Assembly (NCBI RefSeq): GCF_024691275.1
Contig: NZ_JAILNU010000113.1
Span: 1 to 62,610, forward strand
Source: Ruminococcus sp.
Lineage (GTDB): Bacteria > Bacillota > Clostridia > Oscillospirales > Ruminococcaceae
DNA length: 62,610 nucleotides
Direction of reading: 5' to 3'
The notes beneath the pieces were generated by a model. That model saw nothing but the letters and a program-made list of their open reading frames with translations. It was not told where the DNA came from and made no database searches. Positions 1 to 7,176 of this stretch are shown piece after piece. Both the position numbers and the translations under genes were made by a program. Each line of letters begins with the position of its first letter. The stretch's first letter is position 1.

Positions 1-135
1 ACAGTATTCGGCTTCAACACGCCGCAAGCGATATTCAAGTGGATGAGAGGAGACGCTATGCCCTCTATCGACAACATAGTCATACTGGCACATATACTTG
101 ATGTGCCTATTGACGAGATAATTATAACTAATTAG
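1..135 (+). CDS. XRE-family helix-turn-helix regulator, 3' end only
   Basis: Frame 1 is open from the first base of the window to a TAG at 133-135 and encodes 44 residues. The text TPQAIFKWMRGDAMPSIDN is the recognition-helix half of a Cro/CI (XRE) helix-turn-helix, followed by the usual LAxILDVPIDEII ending. The start lies to the left of the window. It probably acts as a DNA-binding repressor; its target cannot be seen. A GC-rich hairpin follows directly. Confidence 0.75.
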   Translation, partial: TVFGFNTPQAIFKWMRGDAMPSIDNIVILAHILDVPIDEIIITN

Positions 136-140
136 ACACT

Positions 141-159
141 CCCGCCCATGTCGGGCGGG
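141..159 (+). terminator. GC-rich hairpin after the XRE gene
   Basis: CCCGCCC (141-147) pairs with GGGCGGG (153-159) six bases after the XRE stop codon. There is no clear T-run, so it may be a weak terminator or a processing hairpin before the tRNA cluster. Confidence 0.45.
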
Positions 160-168
160 GTGAGATAA

Positions 169-242
169 TTCCGCTTCGTCTAATGGTAGGACATCTGCTT
201 CTGACGCAGAAGATGTAAGTTCGATTCTTTCAGCGGGAACCA
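169..242 (+). tRNA. tRNA-Gln (CTG)
   Basis: A cloverleaf can be folded: acceptor TTCCGCT pairs with AGCGGGA (one G-U), anticodon stem TCTGC/GCAGA, loop TTCTGAC giving anticodon CTG, T-loop TTCGATT, encoded CCA at 240-242. The T-stem (GTAAG/CTTTC) has one mismatch. It is the first of four tRNA genes in 420 bases. Confidence 0.85.
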
Positions 243-361
243 GCGCAGAGCCTGCGCCTCCGTCCACGTTGACGCTCGCTAGCTCGCTCACTCTTTTCAG
301 AAAGCATAGTCTGCTTTCGCTCACGGCAGTAGTATCTAAATTGTAACATATACCCAACGAT

Positions 362-435
362 GACTGTGTAGCCAAGTGGAAAGGCAATGGACTGCAACTC
401 CATGAGCGCAGATTTGACTCCTGTCACAGTCTCCA
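362..435 (+). tRNA. tRNA-Cys (GCA), with a degenerate T-arm
   Basis: Acceptor GACTGTG pairs with CACAGTC, anticodon stem ATGGA/TCCAT, loop CTGCAAC gives GCA, CCA is encoded at 433-435. The T-arm is unusual: the loop reads TTTGACT instead of TTCGANT, and the normally invariant 53-61 G-C pair is A-C. The gene may be a variant or decaying tRNA such as those carried by phages. The preceding gap 243-361 shows no gene. Confidence 0.8.
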
Positions 436-440
436 ATTTC

Positions 441-516
441 GCCTCCGTAGCTCAGCCGGTAGAGCGCAGGTCCGAAGAACCTGGCGTCGCAAGTTCGACT
501 CTTGCCGGAGGCACCA
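441..516 (+). tRNA. tRNA-Phe-like (GAA) with C33
   Basis: The cloverleaf is otherwise perfect: GCCTCCG/CGGAGGC acceptor, GCTC/GAGC D-stem, CAGGT/ACCTG anticodon stem, GCAAG/CTTGC T-stem with TTCGACT loop, discriminator A and CCA. The anticodon loop is CCGAAGA, so the anticodon is GAA (Phe), but position 33, almost always U in elongator tRNAs, is C, and position 37 is G. The identity is therefore less certain than the structure. Confidence 0.7.
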
Positions 517-591
517 TTCCGTTTCGTCTAATGTGCAGGACATCGGTCTTTGACTCCGATAATGGAAGTTCGAGCCTTCCAACGGGAACCA
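517..591 (+). tRNA. tRNA-Gln (TTG)
   Basis: TTCCGTT pairs with AACGGGA, loop CTTTGAC gives anticodon TTG, and the T-arm GGAAG/CTTCC is perfect. It begins on the base after the CCA of the previous tRNA, with no spacer, so the two must be separated by end processing from one transcript. CCA is encoded at 589-591. Confidence 0.88.
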
Positions 592-619
592 CCAAAAACT
601 ATGAAAGGAAACGATAACA

Positions 620-775
620 ATGAGCAGAAAATTAGCAAGCATACAAAGAATATGGAAGATAGAACCTATCGAAGGCGCTGAAAGGATAGAGCTGGCTTAT
701 GTTCTTGGCTGGCAGTGCGTAGTAAATAAGGGACAGTTCAAGCCTATGGACTTAGCCGTATATTTTGAGATATAA
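620..775 (+). pseudogene. N-terminal fragment of an Rnl5/DRB0094-type RNA ligase
   Basis: A 51-residue frame begins MSRKLASIQRI and contains IEGAERIELAYVLGWQCVV and a terminal DLAVYFEI. This is the signature start of the DraRnl-like (Rnl5) RNA ligases, whose N-terminal OB-like domain normally leads into the nucleotidyl transferase domain of a protein several hundred residues long. Here a TAA follows YFEI and the catalytic domain is absent, so this is a truncated remnant or, less likely, a free-standing OB domain. It lies 28 bases behind the tRNA cluster, a fitting place for a tRNA-repair ligase. Family assignment is from remembered motif similarity. Confidence 0.6.
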
Positions 776-779
776 AAAC

Positions 780-810
780 ATCGGGAACGGCTTAATTAGC
801 TGTTCCCGAT
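780..810 (+). terminator. Rho-independent terminator
   Basis: ATCGGGAAC (780-788) pairs with GTTCCCGAT (802-810), followed by CATCTTTTAT. It ends the tRNA/RNA-ligase-fragment transcript and lies just beyond the stop of the convergent gene. Confidence 0.75.
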
Positions 811-816
811 CATCTT

Positions 817-1338
817 TTATAAAAACATAAAAAGCGAAATAATGATAGATACGGATAAAATAAGCATCATCATAAATGTACCTAAACATCCGGCAGATTG
901 GTTAACATTCGGTCTTTGCTGCATAGGCTGCGGCGGAGGATATACCACTCTTGGTGATTGTTGAGGTCTGTTTGCAGCCAAAGGCTTTGACCTATTACTA
1001 TTATAGGATACTATATTTTCAAATGTTCTTAGTTCTCCGAGAGGATCGGTTGAAGAAAACAATCTTTTATAGAAATCTTCGAGCCACTCGTAATCACTTT
1101 CTGAGCATATATCGCTGTCATAGCTGACTTCGTGAGCAAGTTGATTTCTTATCCAGCGTATATGTTTAAGGTTATCGTAATCGCTTTTCCACCCCTGAAT
1201 ATTGGCGTTTCCCCTATTAAAACTGGCTTCCATTAATCGTATGTACTCCGACACACCATCGGAAGAAGAATAAGCGTCTTTGATAAAACGGTCTGTACGT
1301 TTATACAGGTCCATAAAATCAATATTCAGATCACGCAT
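817..1338 (-). CDS. HEPN-like helical protein with C-terminal membrane anchor
   Basis: The 173-residue protein starts at MRDLNID; this ATG has GGAGG seven bases upstream, better than an in-frame ATG 27 bases earlier. The N-terminal ~115 residues are helical and contain IRNQLAHE, an R-x4-H motif typical of HEPN domains (RNases and nucleic-acid-associated proteins). A proline/glutamine-rich linker (about 120-145, PPPQPMQQRP) follows, then one strongly hydrophobic helix ends the protein. It is therefore probably tethered to the membrane with the HEPN-like part in the cytoplasm. A possible promoter lies at 1407-1435. Function is unknown; HEPN RNase activity is only inferred from the motif. Confidence 0.7.
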   Translation of the reverse strand: MRDLNIDFMDLYKRTDRFIKDAYSSSDGVSEYIRLMEASFNRGNANIQGWKSDYDNLKHIRWIRNQLAHEVSYDSDICSESDYEWLEDFYKRLFSSTDPLGELRTFENIVSYNSNRSKPLAANRPQQSPRVVYPPPQPMQQRPNVNQSAGCLGTFMMMLILSVSIIISLFMFL

Positions 1339-1867
1339 TTTTCTTCCTCCTTCTTTCAGATACATTCAGTCACTGCGGCTGGTTTCCTGACAAATTAACC
1401 ATCTTCATTATATCACATTCACAATTAAAATACAATGTATTTGTCTTTCAACTATCGCATATTTTGCGACAGTTCATTTCGATAAAAAACACAGCAGCTC
1501 CGTTCGGGATTTGCCCATATAATCAGAGCTGCTTTGGTCATTTTTTTCGGTAGAGACGCGCCAATCCAACCACTTATTTACCACTTATTGGCACTGAAAA
1601 TTGCTTAAAATCACTTGAAGACGCTAAAAGTGAAGCTTCAAAAATCGCCGAAATACAGCCATTTTCGCATTTTACCAAAAGTTGCTGAAAGGCTCGGGAT
1701 TTTTTCAATTCCCGTACGGGTCACCATTATTGGTTTACTGCAAATGGCTTTAAACAGCTGTTTGCAGTTTTTTATTATTTTAATCAGCAACCGTCGAATA
1801 AAGCGCGTCCCATAAGATATAATAAGTATCCCCCGTCAGAGCCATAGGTTTTCGGATTACAAAAAAA
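1339..1867. other. Gene-poor stretch with hairpins and a possible att relic
   Basis: No credible gene is seen. It holds a hairpin (GCAGCTC 1494-1500 with GAGCTGC 1526-1532, then a T-run at 1541-1547) and a direct repeat CCACTTATT near 1570-1590. A tRNA-3'-end-like string lies at 1704-1726 (TTCAATTCCCG...CACCA), and another hairpin at about 1740-1775 ends in a T-run. The pattern resembles the scar of an integrated element, but no integrase remains. Confidence 0.4.
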
Positions 1868-1900
1868 GATGTAAGAGGCAAAAACTCTCACATCTTTTTT
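1868..1900. terminator. Bidirectional terminator of the ABC operon
   Basis: GATGTaAGAG (1868-1877) pairs with CTCTcACATC (1885-1894) and is flanked by an A-run and a T-run, so it can act on both strands. It lies just after the stop of the minus-strand ABC ATPase gene. Confidence 0.8.
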
Positions 1901-1914
1901 ATTTTCTAACATTT

Positions 1915-2568
1915 TTACATATCAGCCAATATATGCTTATTATCAAAAACCATTTTCCGTTCATCTCCGATAAGGATCGACGTATCATGAGTAGCCATTA
2001 TAAGTGTACTCTTCTCATTGACCTTTCTCAGCATATTATATATGTCAATAGCTGTATCCTTATCAAGCGAGGCAGTTGGTTCGTCAGCAAAGATGACTTC
2101 AGGCTTCTTTATCAGAGCTCTTGCGATAGCAACTCTCTGCTTTTCTCCGCCCGAAAGCTTATATGGCATACTATTTGCGAGATGAGCGATATTCAGTTTC
2201 TCCAATATCTCATCAATACTTCTCTTGCTTATCTTTTCTTTTTTATTCTGAGACATACGGATATTTTCTTCTACTGTCAGATATGGTATAAGGTAGTGCT
2301 GCTGAAAAATAAAGCCAAAATTTTTATATCGCATCTGTGTCTTTAATTTTCCGCTGTTAAGCTCCACATCATCATACAATATCTTACCGCCGTTATAATT
2401 TCTGAGAGTAGAAAGAACATAAAGGAATGAACTCTTTCCACAGCCTGATGGTCCCACTATGATATTGCAGCTTCCTTCGGGAATGTCAACATTTGTATTT
2501 TCGAGTATGACTCTCTCTTTCAGACCATCTTTATATGAAAGGCATAGATTCTTTACTGATATATTCAT
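1915..2568 (-). CDS. ABC transporter ATP-binding protein (LolD/MacB-like)
   Basis: The 217-residue protein is a complete nucleotide-binding domain. It has Walker A GPSGCGKSS (about 39-47), Q-loop FIFQQHY, signature LSGGEKQR (about 138), Walker B VIFADEPTASLD and the H-loop MATHD. Length and motif order fit the subunits that power MacB/FtsX-type permeases. It is the last gene of a four-gene operon and lies 8 bases after the permease gene. Such pairs usually extrude antimicrobial peptides or lipids or move lipoproteins. The substrate is not shown, but the divergent peptide cluster at 4948 makes peptide export or immunity a plausible guess. Confidence 0.9.
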   Translation of the reverse strand: MNISVKNLCLSYKDGLKERVILENTNVDIPEGSCNIIVGPSGCGKSSFLYVLSTLRNYNGGKILYDDVELNSGKLKTQMRYKNFGFIFQQHYLIPYLTVEENIRMSQNKKEKISKRSIDEILEKLNIAHLANSMPYKLSGGEKQRVAIARALIKKPEVIFADEPTASLDKDTAIDIYNMLRKVNEKSTLIMATHDTSILIGDERKMVFDNKHILADM

Positions 2569-2576
2569 TGTATATA

Positions 2577-3659
2577 TTACCTCCGTTCAATAATAGATAT
2601 CAGATCGGTTTTTGAAAGCTTGTGATTTGTTGGATAAACAGAAAAAAATATTACCATAACAGGAAGCACAATTGAGATCAGAAGACTGTTTACATTGAAT
2701 ATCTTCATGGACTGTCCCATAGCGCTGTAGATAAATTTATTGACAAGAACAGAAGATAACCACGATATCGTCACACCTAAGAACCATGATATCGAAGCAG
2801 CAAATAACATTTCCTTGAATATCAAAGTCTTGATAAAGCTTTTATTATAGCCAAGAGCGTTTATTATAGCAAATTCCTCATATCGTCCCGAATACATGAT
2901 AAACACAAGTGCAGCAACTGCTATTACGATGCAAACAGCTACAAGCAAAACAATAATAAACAATACTGATTTTATTGATGAAAATTCATCGTTAAGACTT
3001 TTGAGCTGTTTATCATAGGTATGCAGCTCTATTTTTTTGTCATTGATCTTACTTAAAGTTGAATTGATAGATGAAAGCTCATCACGTGAAGACGGACTGA
3101 TAATATACGTTGAAACAGAAGAAGAATATTCTTTCAGCTTAGCCGATTCCATTGTACCTAAACTCAGTTCGATATCGCCTTCAAAAGCTCCCACGATAGT
3201 ATAATCACTTATCTTATCGCCTATCTTCTTTTTCTTATTTTTCATTACGTTCGTGTGCATAATGATCTCATCTGTATTTTTATCAGGCATTCTTCCTTCA
3301 GAGACCTTGATTCCCAGACGATTTACAAGAATATTTATATCATCATATTCCGCCGGAAAAATAACATATGAAGAAGTTGTTCCAAAAATAGTCTTGATAT
3401 CCGTAACCGTCGTAAATGCCCGTACAGAACTGTCGCTGTCAATTATCTTCTGGGTATCATCATCAAATACTGTGTCATTTTCCGATATAAGTATCGAAAA
3501 TTTATCAAACGGAGCGACATTTGCACTTTTAGATGTATCATACACCGAAAGTATAAGTGAATAAATAAATGAGATGCTGAAAACAGCTAAAATAATTATT
3601 GCGAACATTATTGAGGTCTTCTTTTTATTTTTTTTGAAGTAGGTAAAACAGCTGTTCAT
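2577..3659 (-). CDS. FtsX/MacB-type ABC permease
   Basis: The 360-residue protein has one N-terminal membrane helix (about 14-35). A large extracytoplasmic domain (about 40-215) rich in Ser and Asp follows, then three membrane helices near residues 230-255, 275-300 and 325-350, the FtsX topology. It overlaps the upstream DUF2812 gene by four bases (ATGA), showing translational coupling, and is followed 8 bases later by its ATPase. The family carries out mechanotransmission or export rather than ordinary channel transport. Confidence 0.88.
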   Translation of the reverse strand: MNSCFTYFKKNKKKTSIMFAIIILAVFSISFIYSLILSVYDTSKSANVAPFDKFSILISENDTVFDDDTQKIIDSDSSVRAFTTVTDIKTIFGTTSSYVIFPAEYDDINILVNRLGIKVSEGRMPDKNTDEIIMHTNVMKNKKKKIGDKISDYTIVGAFEGDIELSLGTMESAKLKEYSSSVSTYIISPSSRDELSSINSTLSKINDKKIELHTYDKQLKSLNDEFSSIKSVLFIIVLLVAVCIVIAVAALVFIMYSGRYEEFAIINALGYNKSFIKTLIFKEMLFAASISWFLGVTISWLSSVLVNKFIYSAMGQSMKIFNVNSLLISIVLPVMVIFFSVYPTNHKLSKTDLISIIERR

Positions 3660-4213
3660 AATTCTTTCTTCTCCTTATTAATTAATTTTAATAATTTGCT
3701 GAATTGCCTTGATGTTGCCAGAAGCGTACATAAAAGCAGTATATCTATAATGCAATATATCACTGCCTTTAAAACAGTTATCTGCGAAAAGGACAGCACA
3801 AGCATTGCCGTGATCGCAGCAAACAACATGACTAAAGGTATGATGGCTGCCAGATAGAAAAGCGCATATCTTTTCTGGTTCTGAAGGATATGTTCTTTTT
3901 CAGTGTATATCTCCTTTCCGCTGTCATCTTCAGGTTCTTTGTACCACAAATTCAAATTGGACATTTTACCAAGATGTATCCAATTGAAACTGCTGTAAAA
4001 ATCACGGTATCCCCTGCTGCTCATCAAGTTAAAATCAACAGCAAATCTGTATTCTTTCTTTTCCGTTTTAATGAAGCTGATAAAAAAGTAACTGAACAGA
4101 GTGATTTTCTTCGGGAACCACCCCTTTCTGACCATACTATCTAAAAATGCAGCCAGTTTTTCAGGACTGTAACAGCGAATAAACGGAAACAGAATAATTT
4201 TTTTATCCTTCAT
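3656..4213 (-). CDS. DUF2812-family membrane protein
   Basis: The 185-residue protein begins MKDKKIILF. The chosen ATG lies nine bases after GGAGG, itself inside the 3' end of the padR-like gene, so the two genes overlap by 11 bases. The N-terminal half (PEKLAAFLDSMVRKGWFPKKI ... YRFAVDFN) matches DUF2812 proteins, and two hydrophobic helices lie near residues 110-165. DUF2812 proteins regularly occur between a PadR regulator and a permease or anti-sigma-like membrane protein, where they are thought to sense or modulate. The exact function is unknown. Confidence 0.78.
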   Translation of the reverse strand: MKDKKIILFPFIRCYSPEKLAAFLDSMVRKGWFPKKITLFSYFFISFIKTEKKEYRFAVDFNLMSSRGYRDFYSSFNWIHLGKMSNLNLWYKEPEDDSGKEIYTEKEHILQNQKRYALFYLAAIIPLVMLFAAITAMLVLSFSQITVLKAVIYCIIDILLLCTLLATSRQFSKLLKLINKEKKEL

Positions 4214-4526
4214 TATGTATATCCTCCGCGATCTGAACAAGACTCTTCAAACGATTCACTTCATAATCAACAACTTCTTTTCCTTTTTCTGTGATAACAT
4301 ATTTTTTTTGTCTGTTAATATTCTCGGTATGAATAATAAGCTTTTCTTTTTCCAATTTTGAAAGGGTCTGATATATAGTTCCTGCACCAAGAATCACACG
4401 TCCGTTAGTTTTTTCCTTTACAAATTTCATTGTTCCATATCCGTGTTTTGAATCGTACAAAGACAGAAGCAGCAAAAACATAGTTTCACTCATTGGAGTG
4501 TATTTCTTTATTTCTTTTTCCTGCAT
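4203..4526 (-). CDS. PadR-family transcriptional regulator
   Basis: The 107-residue protein begins MQEKEIKKYTPMSETMF, with GGAGG seven to eight bases upstream; an earlier in-frame ATG lacks this. The winged helix-turn-helix (about 12-85) includes LLSLYDSKHGYGTMKFV and GAGTIYQTLSKLEKEKLI, the PadR hallmark, and YVITEKGKEV follows. It heads the operon with DUF2812, permease and ATPase. The repeated operator in its own promoter suggests negative autoregulation relieved by a small ligand or drug. Confidence 0.9.
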   Translation of the reverse strand: MQEKEIKKYTPMSETMFLLLLSLYDSKHGYGTMKFVKEKTNGRVILGAGTIYQTLSKLEKEKLIIHTENINRQKKYVITEKGKEVVDYEVNRLKSLVQIAEDIHNEG

Positions 4527-4570
4527 TTTATCTCCTCCCTGCACATTATATTTAACTTCCGCACCAAATA

Positions 4571-4630
4571 TATCACGCCATGATATATCACGTTGTAATA
4601 TATTATAGCGTGATATAATCCATTTGTCAA
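4571..4630 (-). promoter_or_regulatory. Promoter and operator of the PadR-ABC operon
   Basis: On the minus strand TTGACA (4630-4625) and TATAAT (4607-4602) are separated by exactly 17 bases. TATCACG occurs at 4571-4577 and 4586-4592, and its inverted copy CGTGATA at 4609-4615 lies inside the promoter spacer. A protein binding this inverted repeat would block the polymerase, as expected for an autorepressing PadR protein. Confidence 0.8.
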
Positions 4631-4842
4631 GTTATTTTTTTGAATGTATTACATTTAAATAGCTTATATTTTTTTGTTTATCAAGTAAATGTTGCGTAAT
4701 TATTTGTTAAAAATCAACAAAAACATAATAAATTAAGATATAAGGTCGATTTAGGCTTTACTTTTTACGAAAAGCAGTCATTTTTTTGCTTTTATAAGCT
4801 TTTATATTTTTTATTATTTATTCAAGATGTGCACAATGGCAA

Positions 4843-4873
4843 TTGACAAATTTAACTTTTTGTGATATATAAT
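4843..4873 (+). promoter_or_regulatory. Promoter of the radical SAM peptide cluster
   Basis: TTGACA (4843-4848) is followed by TATATA at 17 bases or TATAAT (4868-4873) at 19 bases. The leader to the ATG at 4948 is about 70 bases. The upstream 4631-4842 is AT-rich with no gene. Confidence 0.7.
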
Positions 4874-4947
4874 ATATTAAGAACGATGTATAAACTGCAT
4901 TTATTACTCTTGCACCAAAAATATATACGCAAAAGGAGAATTTTATC

Positions 4948-6342
4948 ATGTACAGAGTTAGTGGCTACAACATTTACCTGCCATTAAAAAAATCAGATGA
5001 CTACCTGCTTGTTCAGGGCGCAAAAGGATCGTTTGATATCGTTAATCAGGAATTAGTGGATGCAATCCAGAATTTTGATCCGGGAAATTACGAAAATGAT
5101 CCTGTTATCATGGAAAACCTGGACGCACTCATCAAACGAGGCTACATCACTTCATTAACAAAAGAAGAAGAATTCACATTCATCTCACATCTTTCCCGCG
5201 CGATCAATAAAAAGGGAAGACAGACAATGAGCATCACCCTTCTTCCTACCTATAACTGCAACTTCAGATGCGAATACTGCTTTGAAAGAAACCTGCAGAA
5301 AAACGGTGCAGAATGGCTCGGAAAGCAAATGACACCTGTTATGGTAGATGCCATTTTTGAAGCCCTGAAAAAATGCAAGGAACAGGGTTCAACTATTGAC
5401 AGCATTTACCTTTTCGGCGGTGAGCCTCTTCTTAAAACAAACAAATCAATCGTTGAATACATATGTCAGAAGGCTACCGAAATGAAGCTCCCGATATCAT
5501 GTATAAGCAACGGATATACCCTCGATGAGTATATCGACATCGTAAATGAACATAACTGGAAGTATATCCAGATAACTGTTGACGGCATCGGTGAAGAACA
5601 CGATAAGCGCCGCTTCCTTGCAGGAGGACAGCCAACATATGATACCATTATCAAGAATGTTGACCTTGCACTAAAGAAGGGCGTCAGAATTGTTATGCGC
5701 TCCAACGTGAACAAGAAGAATATCCCAGGCATCAAAAAGCTTATTGACCTTTATACTTCAATGGGCTGGATCGACTTGCCGAATTTCAAGTATTACTTCA
5801 AATCAACAATGCAGTGCTATGATGAAGTAGCTGATTCTTATTCCGACGTTGAGCTTATGAAGGAACTCTCAAAGATCTACGGCGATGATGTTACAAAGTT
5901 CCAGTTCAACAGTATCTATCAGGGTCTTGCAAACAGGATCGGAAATATGCTCAAGCAGAATACTTTTGCTCCTCTCCGTTCAGGATACTGCGGAGCAAAT
6001 ATGGGTATGTATACAATTGATCCGTTCGGCGATATTTACCCATGCTGGGACGTGCTGTCAGATGTTAATGAGATAATCGGTACTGTAGACCTTGACTCTC
6101 AGGCCTTCGTTTTCAATGATAACCACGAAAGATGGAAGGGCAGAACCGTTGATAAGCTCGAAGAATGTAAGGAATGTCCTTATATGCTGTTCTGCGGCGG
6201 CGGATGTGCTGCTCAGGCAAAGATCTTCCATAATGATATCAACAGAGTCTTCTGCGACAATTTCCAGAATCTTTTCAACGAAGCAGCCTGTGATGTCAGC
6301 GAGGCTTTCTTAGCAGAACAGCCCGTAACCGTTAACACGTAA
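4948..6342 (+). CDS. Radical SAM / SPASM peptide maturase
   Basis: The 464-residue protein has an N-terminal ~90-residue PqqD-like or leader-binding segment. The radical SAM core carries CNFRCEYC (CxxxCxxC, about 110-117) and the GGEP-type motif YLFGGEPL. The C-terminal SPASM region binds auxiliary Fe-S clusters and shows CGANMGMYTIDPFGDIYPCW, CKECPYMLFCGGGCAAQ and a final C near FCDNF. Such enzymes use S-adenosylmethionine to join Cys sulfur to carbon atoms of a peptide. It is the first gene of the cluster, directly before the precursor array, and so is the likely modifier of all copies. It resembles the Ruminococcus/Fibrobacter (FibroRumin) maturase group from memory; the exact subfamily is not proven. 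RBS AAAGGAG precedes the ATG. Confidence 0.93.
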   Translation: MYRVSGYNIYLPLKKSDDYLLVQGAKGSFDIVNQELVDAIQNFDPGNYENDPVIMENLDALIKRGYITSLTKEEEFTFISHLSRAINKKGRQTMSITLLPTYNCNFRCEYCFERNLQKNGAEWLGKQMTPVMVDAIFEALKKCKEQGSTIDSIYLFGGEPLLKTNKSIVEYICQKATEMKLPISCISNGYTLDEYIDIVNEHNWKYIQITVDGIGEEHDKRRFLAGGQPTYDTIIKNVDLALKKGVRIVMRSNVNKKNIPGIKKLIDLYTSMGWIDLPNFKYYFKSTMQCYDEVADSYSDVELMKELSKIYGDDVTKFQFNSIYQGLANRIGNMLKQNTFAPLRSGYCGANMGMYTIDPFGDIYPCWDVLSDVNEIIGTVDLDSQAFVFNDNHERWKGRTVDKLEECKECPYMLFCGGGCAAQAKIFHNDINRVFCDNFQNLFNEAACDVSEAFLAEQPVTVNT

Positions 6343-6385
6343 TTCAATATTTTTTTGATCCGTACCCCGCTGTAATACAACATCT

Positions 6386-6433
6386 TTTATCTTCTTCGCC
6401 TGTTTCCTCAGCACGAAGAGGATTGAAGATAAA
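6386..6433 (+). other. Hairpin between maturase and first precursor
   Basis: TTTATCTTC (6386-6394) pairs with GAAGATAAA (6425-6433), extended by TTCG/CGAA inside. There is no T-run after it, so it is more likely an mRNA processing or stabilising structure than a full terminator. It would set the ratio of enzyme to precursor message. Confidence 0.45.
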
Positions 6434-6458
6434 TATCTATAGAAGAGGAGGAATAGCA

Positions 6459-6599
6459 ATGAGAGAACTTAACAAGAACGTTAATTCTAATGAAAACTAC
6501 GATGTAGCTATCGAAGAGATGCTCGAAAGAGAAGAGTTTTCATGTACAGGTAACGGCTGCGCAGGCAATGCTTGCGGCGCATACAATGTTGAGCTTTGA
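6459..6599 (+). CDS. Cys-rich precursor peptide 1
   Basis: This 46-residue peptide begins MRELNKNVNSNENYD, after GAGGAGG at 6445-6451. The leader (1-27) ends in IEEMLEREEF; the core reads SCTGNGCAGNACGAYNVEL, with Cys at 29, 34 and 39 (C-x4-C-x4-C). It is the first of fourteen tandem copies. The maturase upstream probably crosslinks the core cysteines, and the acidic leader probably recruits it. Confidence 0.88.
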   Translation: MRELNKNVNSNENYDVAIEEMLEREEFSCTGNGCAGNACGAYNVEL

Positions 6600-6630
6600 T
6601 TTTAGCTTGATTACGTAAAAGGAGAAAAAA

Positions 6631-6765
6631 ATGAAAAACCTAAACAAAAATCTTTCTTTTACCGATAACTTTGATACAGTTATCGAAGAACTAATTGAAA
6701 GACAGGAACTTTCTTGTACAGGAAACACAGACCCTTGCGGTTTATGTCCTATCAAGGATTGCTGA
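6631..6765 (+). CDS. Cys-rich precursor peptide 2
   Basis: This 44-residue peptide starts MKNLNKNLSFTDNFD, with GGAG in front. The leader is conserved (VIEELIERQEL), but the core is different: SCTGNTDPCGLCPIKDC, with Cys at 29, 36, 39 and 44. It keeps only CTGN from the common core, so its product should have a different ring pattern. Confidence 0.85.
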   Translation: MKNLNKNLSFTDNFDTVIEELIERQELSCTGNTDPCGLCPIKDC

Positions 6766-6857
6766 GAACTGTACAGAAAACACAATTTAGGCAATGCCGA
6801 GATACTTACATCTGATATGTAAGATCTCATCGTAAAAAAAATAAGGAGGTAAGTGAG

Positions 6858-6998
6858 ATGAAAGAACTGAATAAAAACCTTTCTTTCGACGAGAATTTTG
6901 ATGCAGCTATCGAAGAACTCGCAGAGAGAGATGAATTCTCATGCACAGGCAACGGTTGTGCAGGCAATGCTTGCGGTGCACACGATGTTGAATTATAA
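6858..6998 (+). CDS. Cys-rich precursor peptide 3
   Basis: 46 residues, MKELNKNLSFDENFDAAIEE..., core SCTGNGCAGNACGAHDVEL with the C-x4-C-x4-C spacing. A strong AAGGAGG site lies upstream. It differs from copy 1 by a few core residues after the third Cys. Confidence 0.88.
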   Translation: MKELNKNLSFDENFDAAIEELAERDEFSCTGNGCAGNACGAHDVEL

Positions 6999-7010
6999 TG
7001 CCGCTGATAA

Positions 7011-7154
7011 GTGACATATATAAAAGAACTTAACAACTGTATTCCTTTCGACAAAGACTTCGATCTTCTCATTAAAGAGCTTATCGAAAGAAATGAATTT
7101 GAGTGTACAGCTTATACAAGCTGTGTTGCGCTTGGCTGTCCTATAAATGCATAA
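7011..7154 (+). pseudogene. Degenerate precursor peptide 4 (ATG lost)
   Basis: The frame aligns to its neighbours as KELNNCIPFDKDFDLLIKELIERNEF followed by the core ECTAYTSCVALGCPINA. The codon where the others have ATG is ATA (7020-7022) and no Shine-Dalgarno sequence is present. An in-frame GTG at 7011 would give 47 residues but also lacks a good RBS. The gene is either silenced, weakly translated by coupling to copy 3 (12 bases upstream), or uses a rare start. The core still has three Cys. Confidence 0.6.
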
Positions 7155-7176
7155 TGTAATTTCGGAGGAATAAAAA

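Noticed and set aside
441..516. Reading the tRNA as tRNA-Arg (CCG)
   Set aside because: Placing CCG as anticodon would break the five perfect pairs of the anticodon stem CAGGT/ACCTG.
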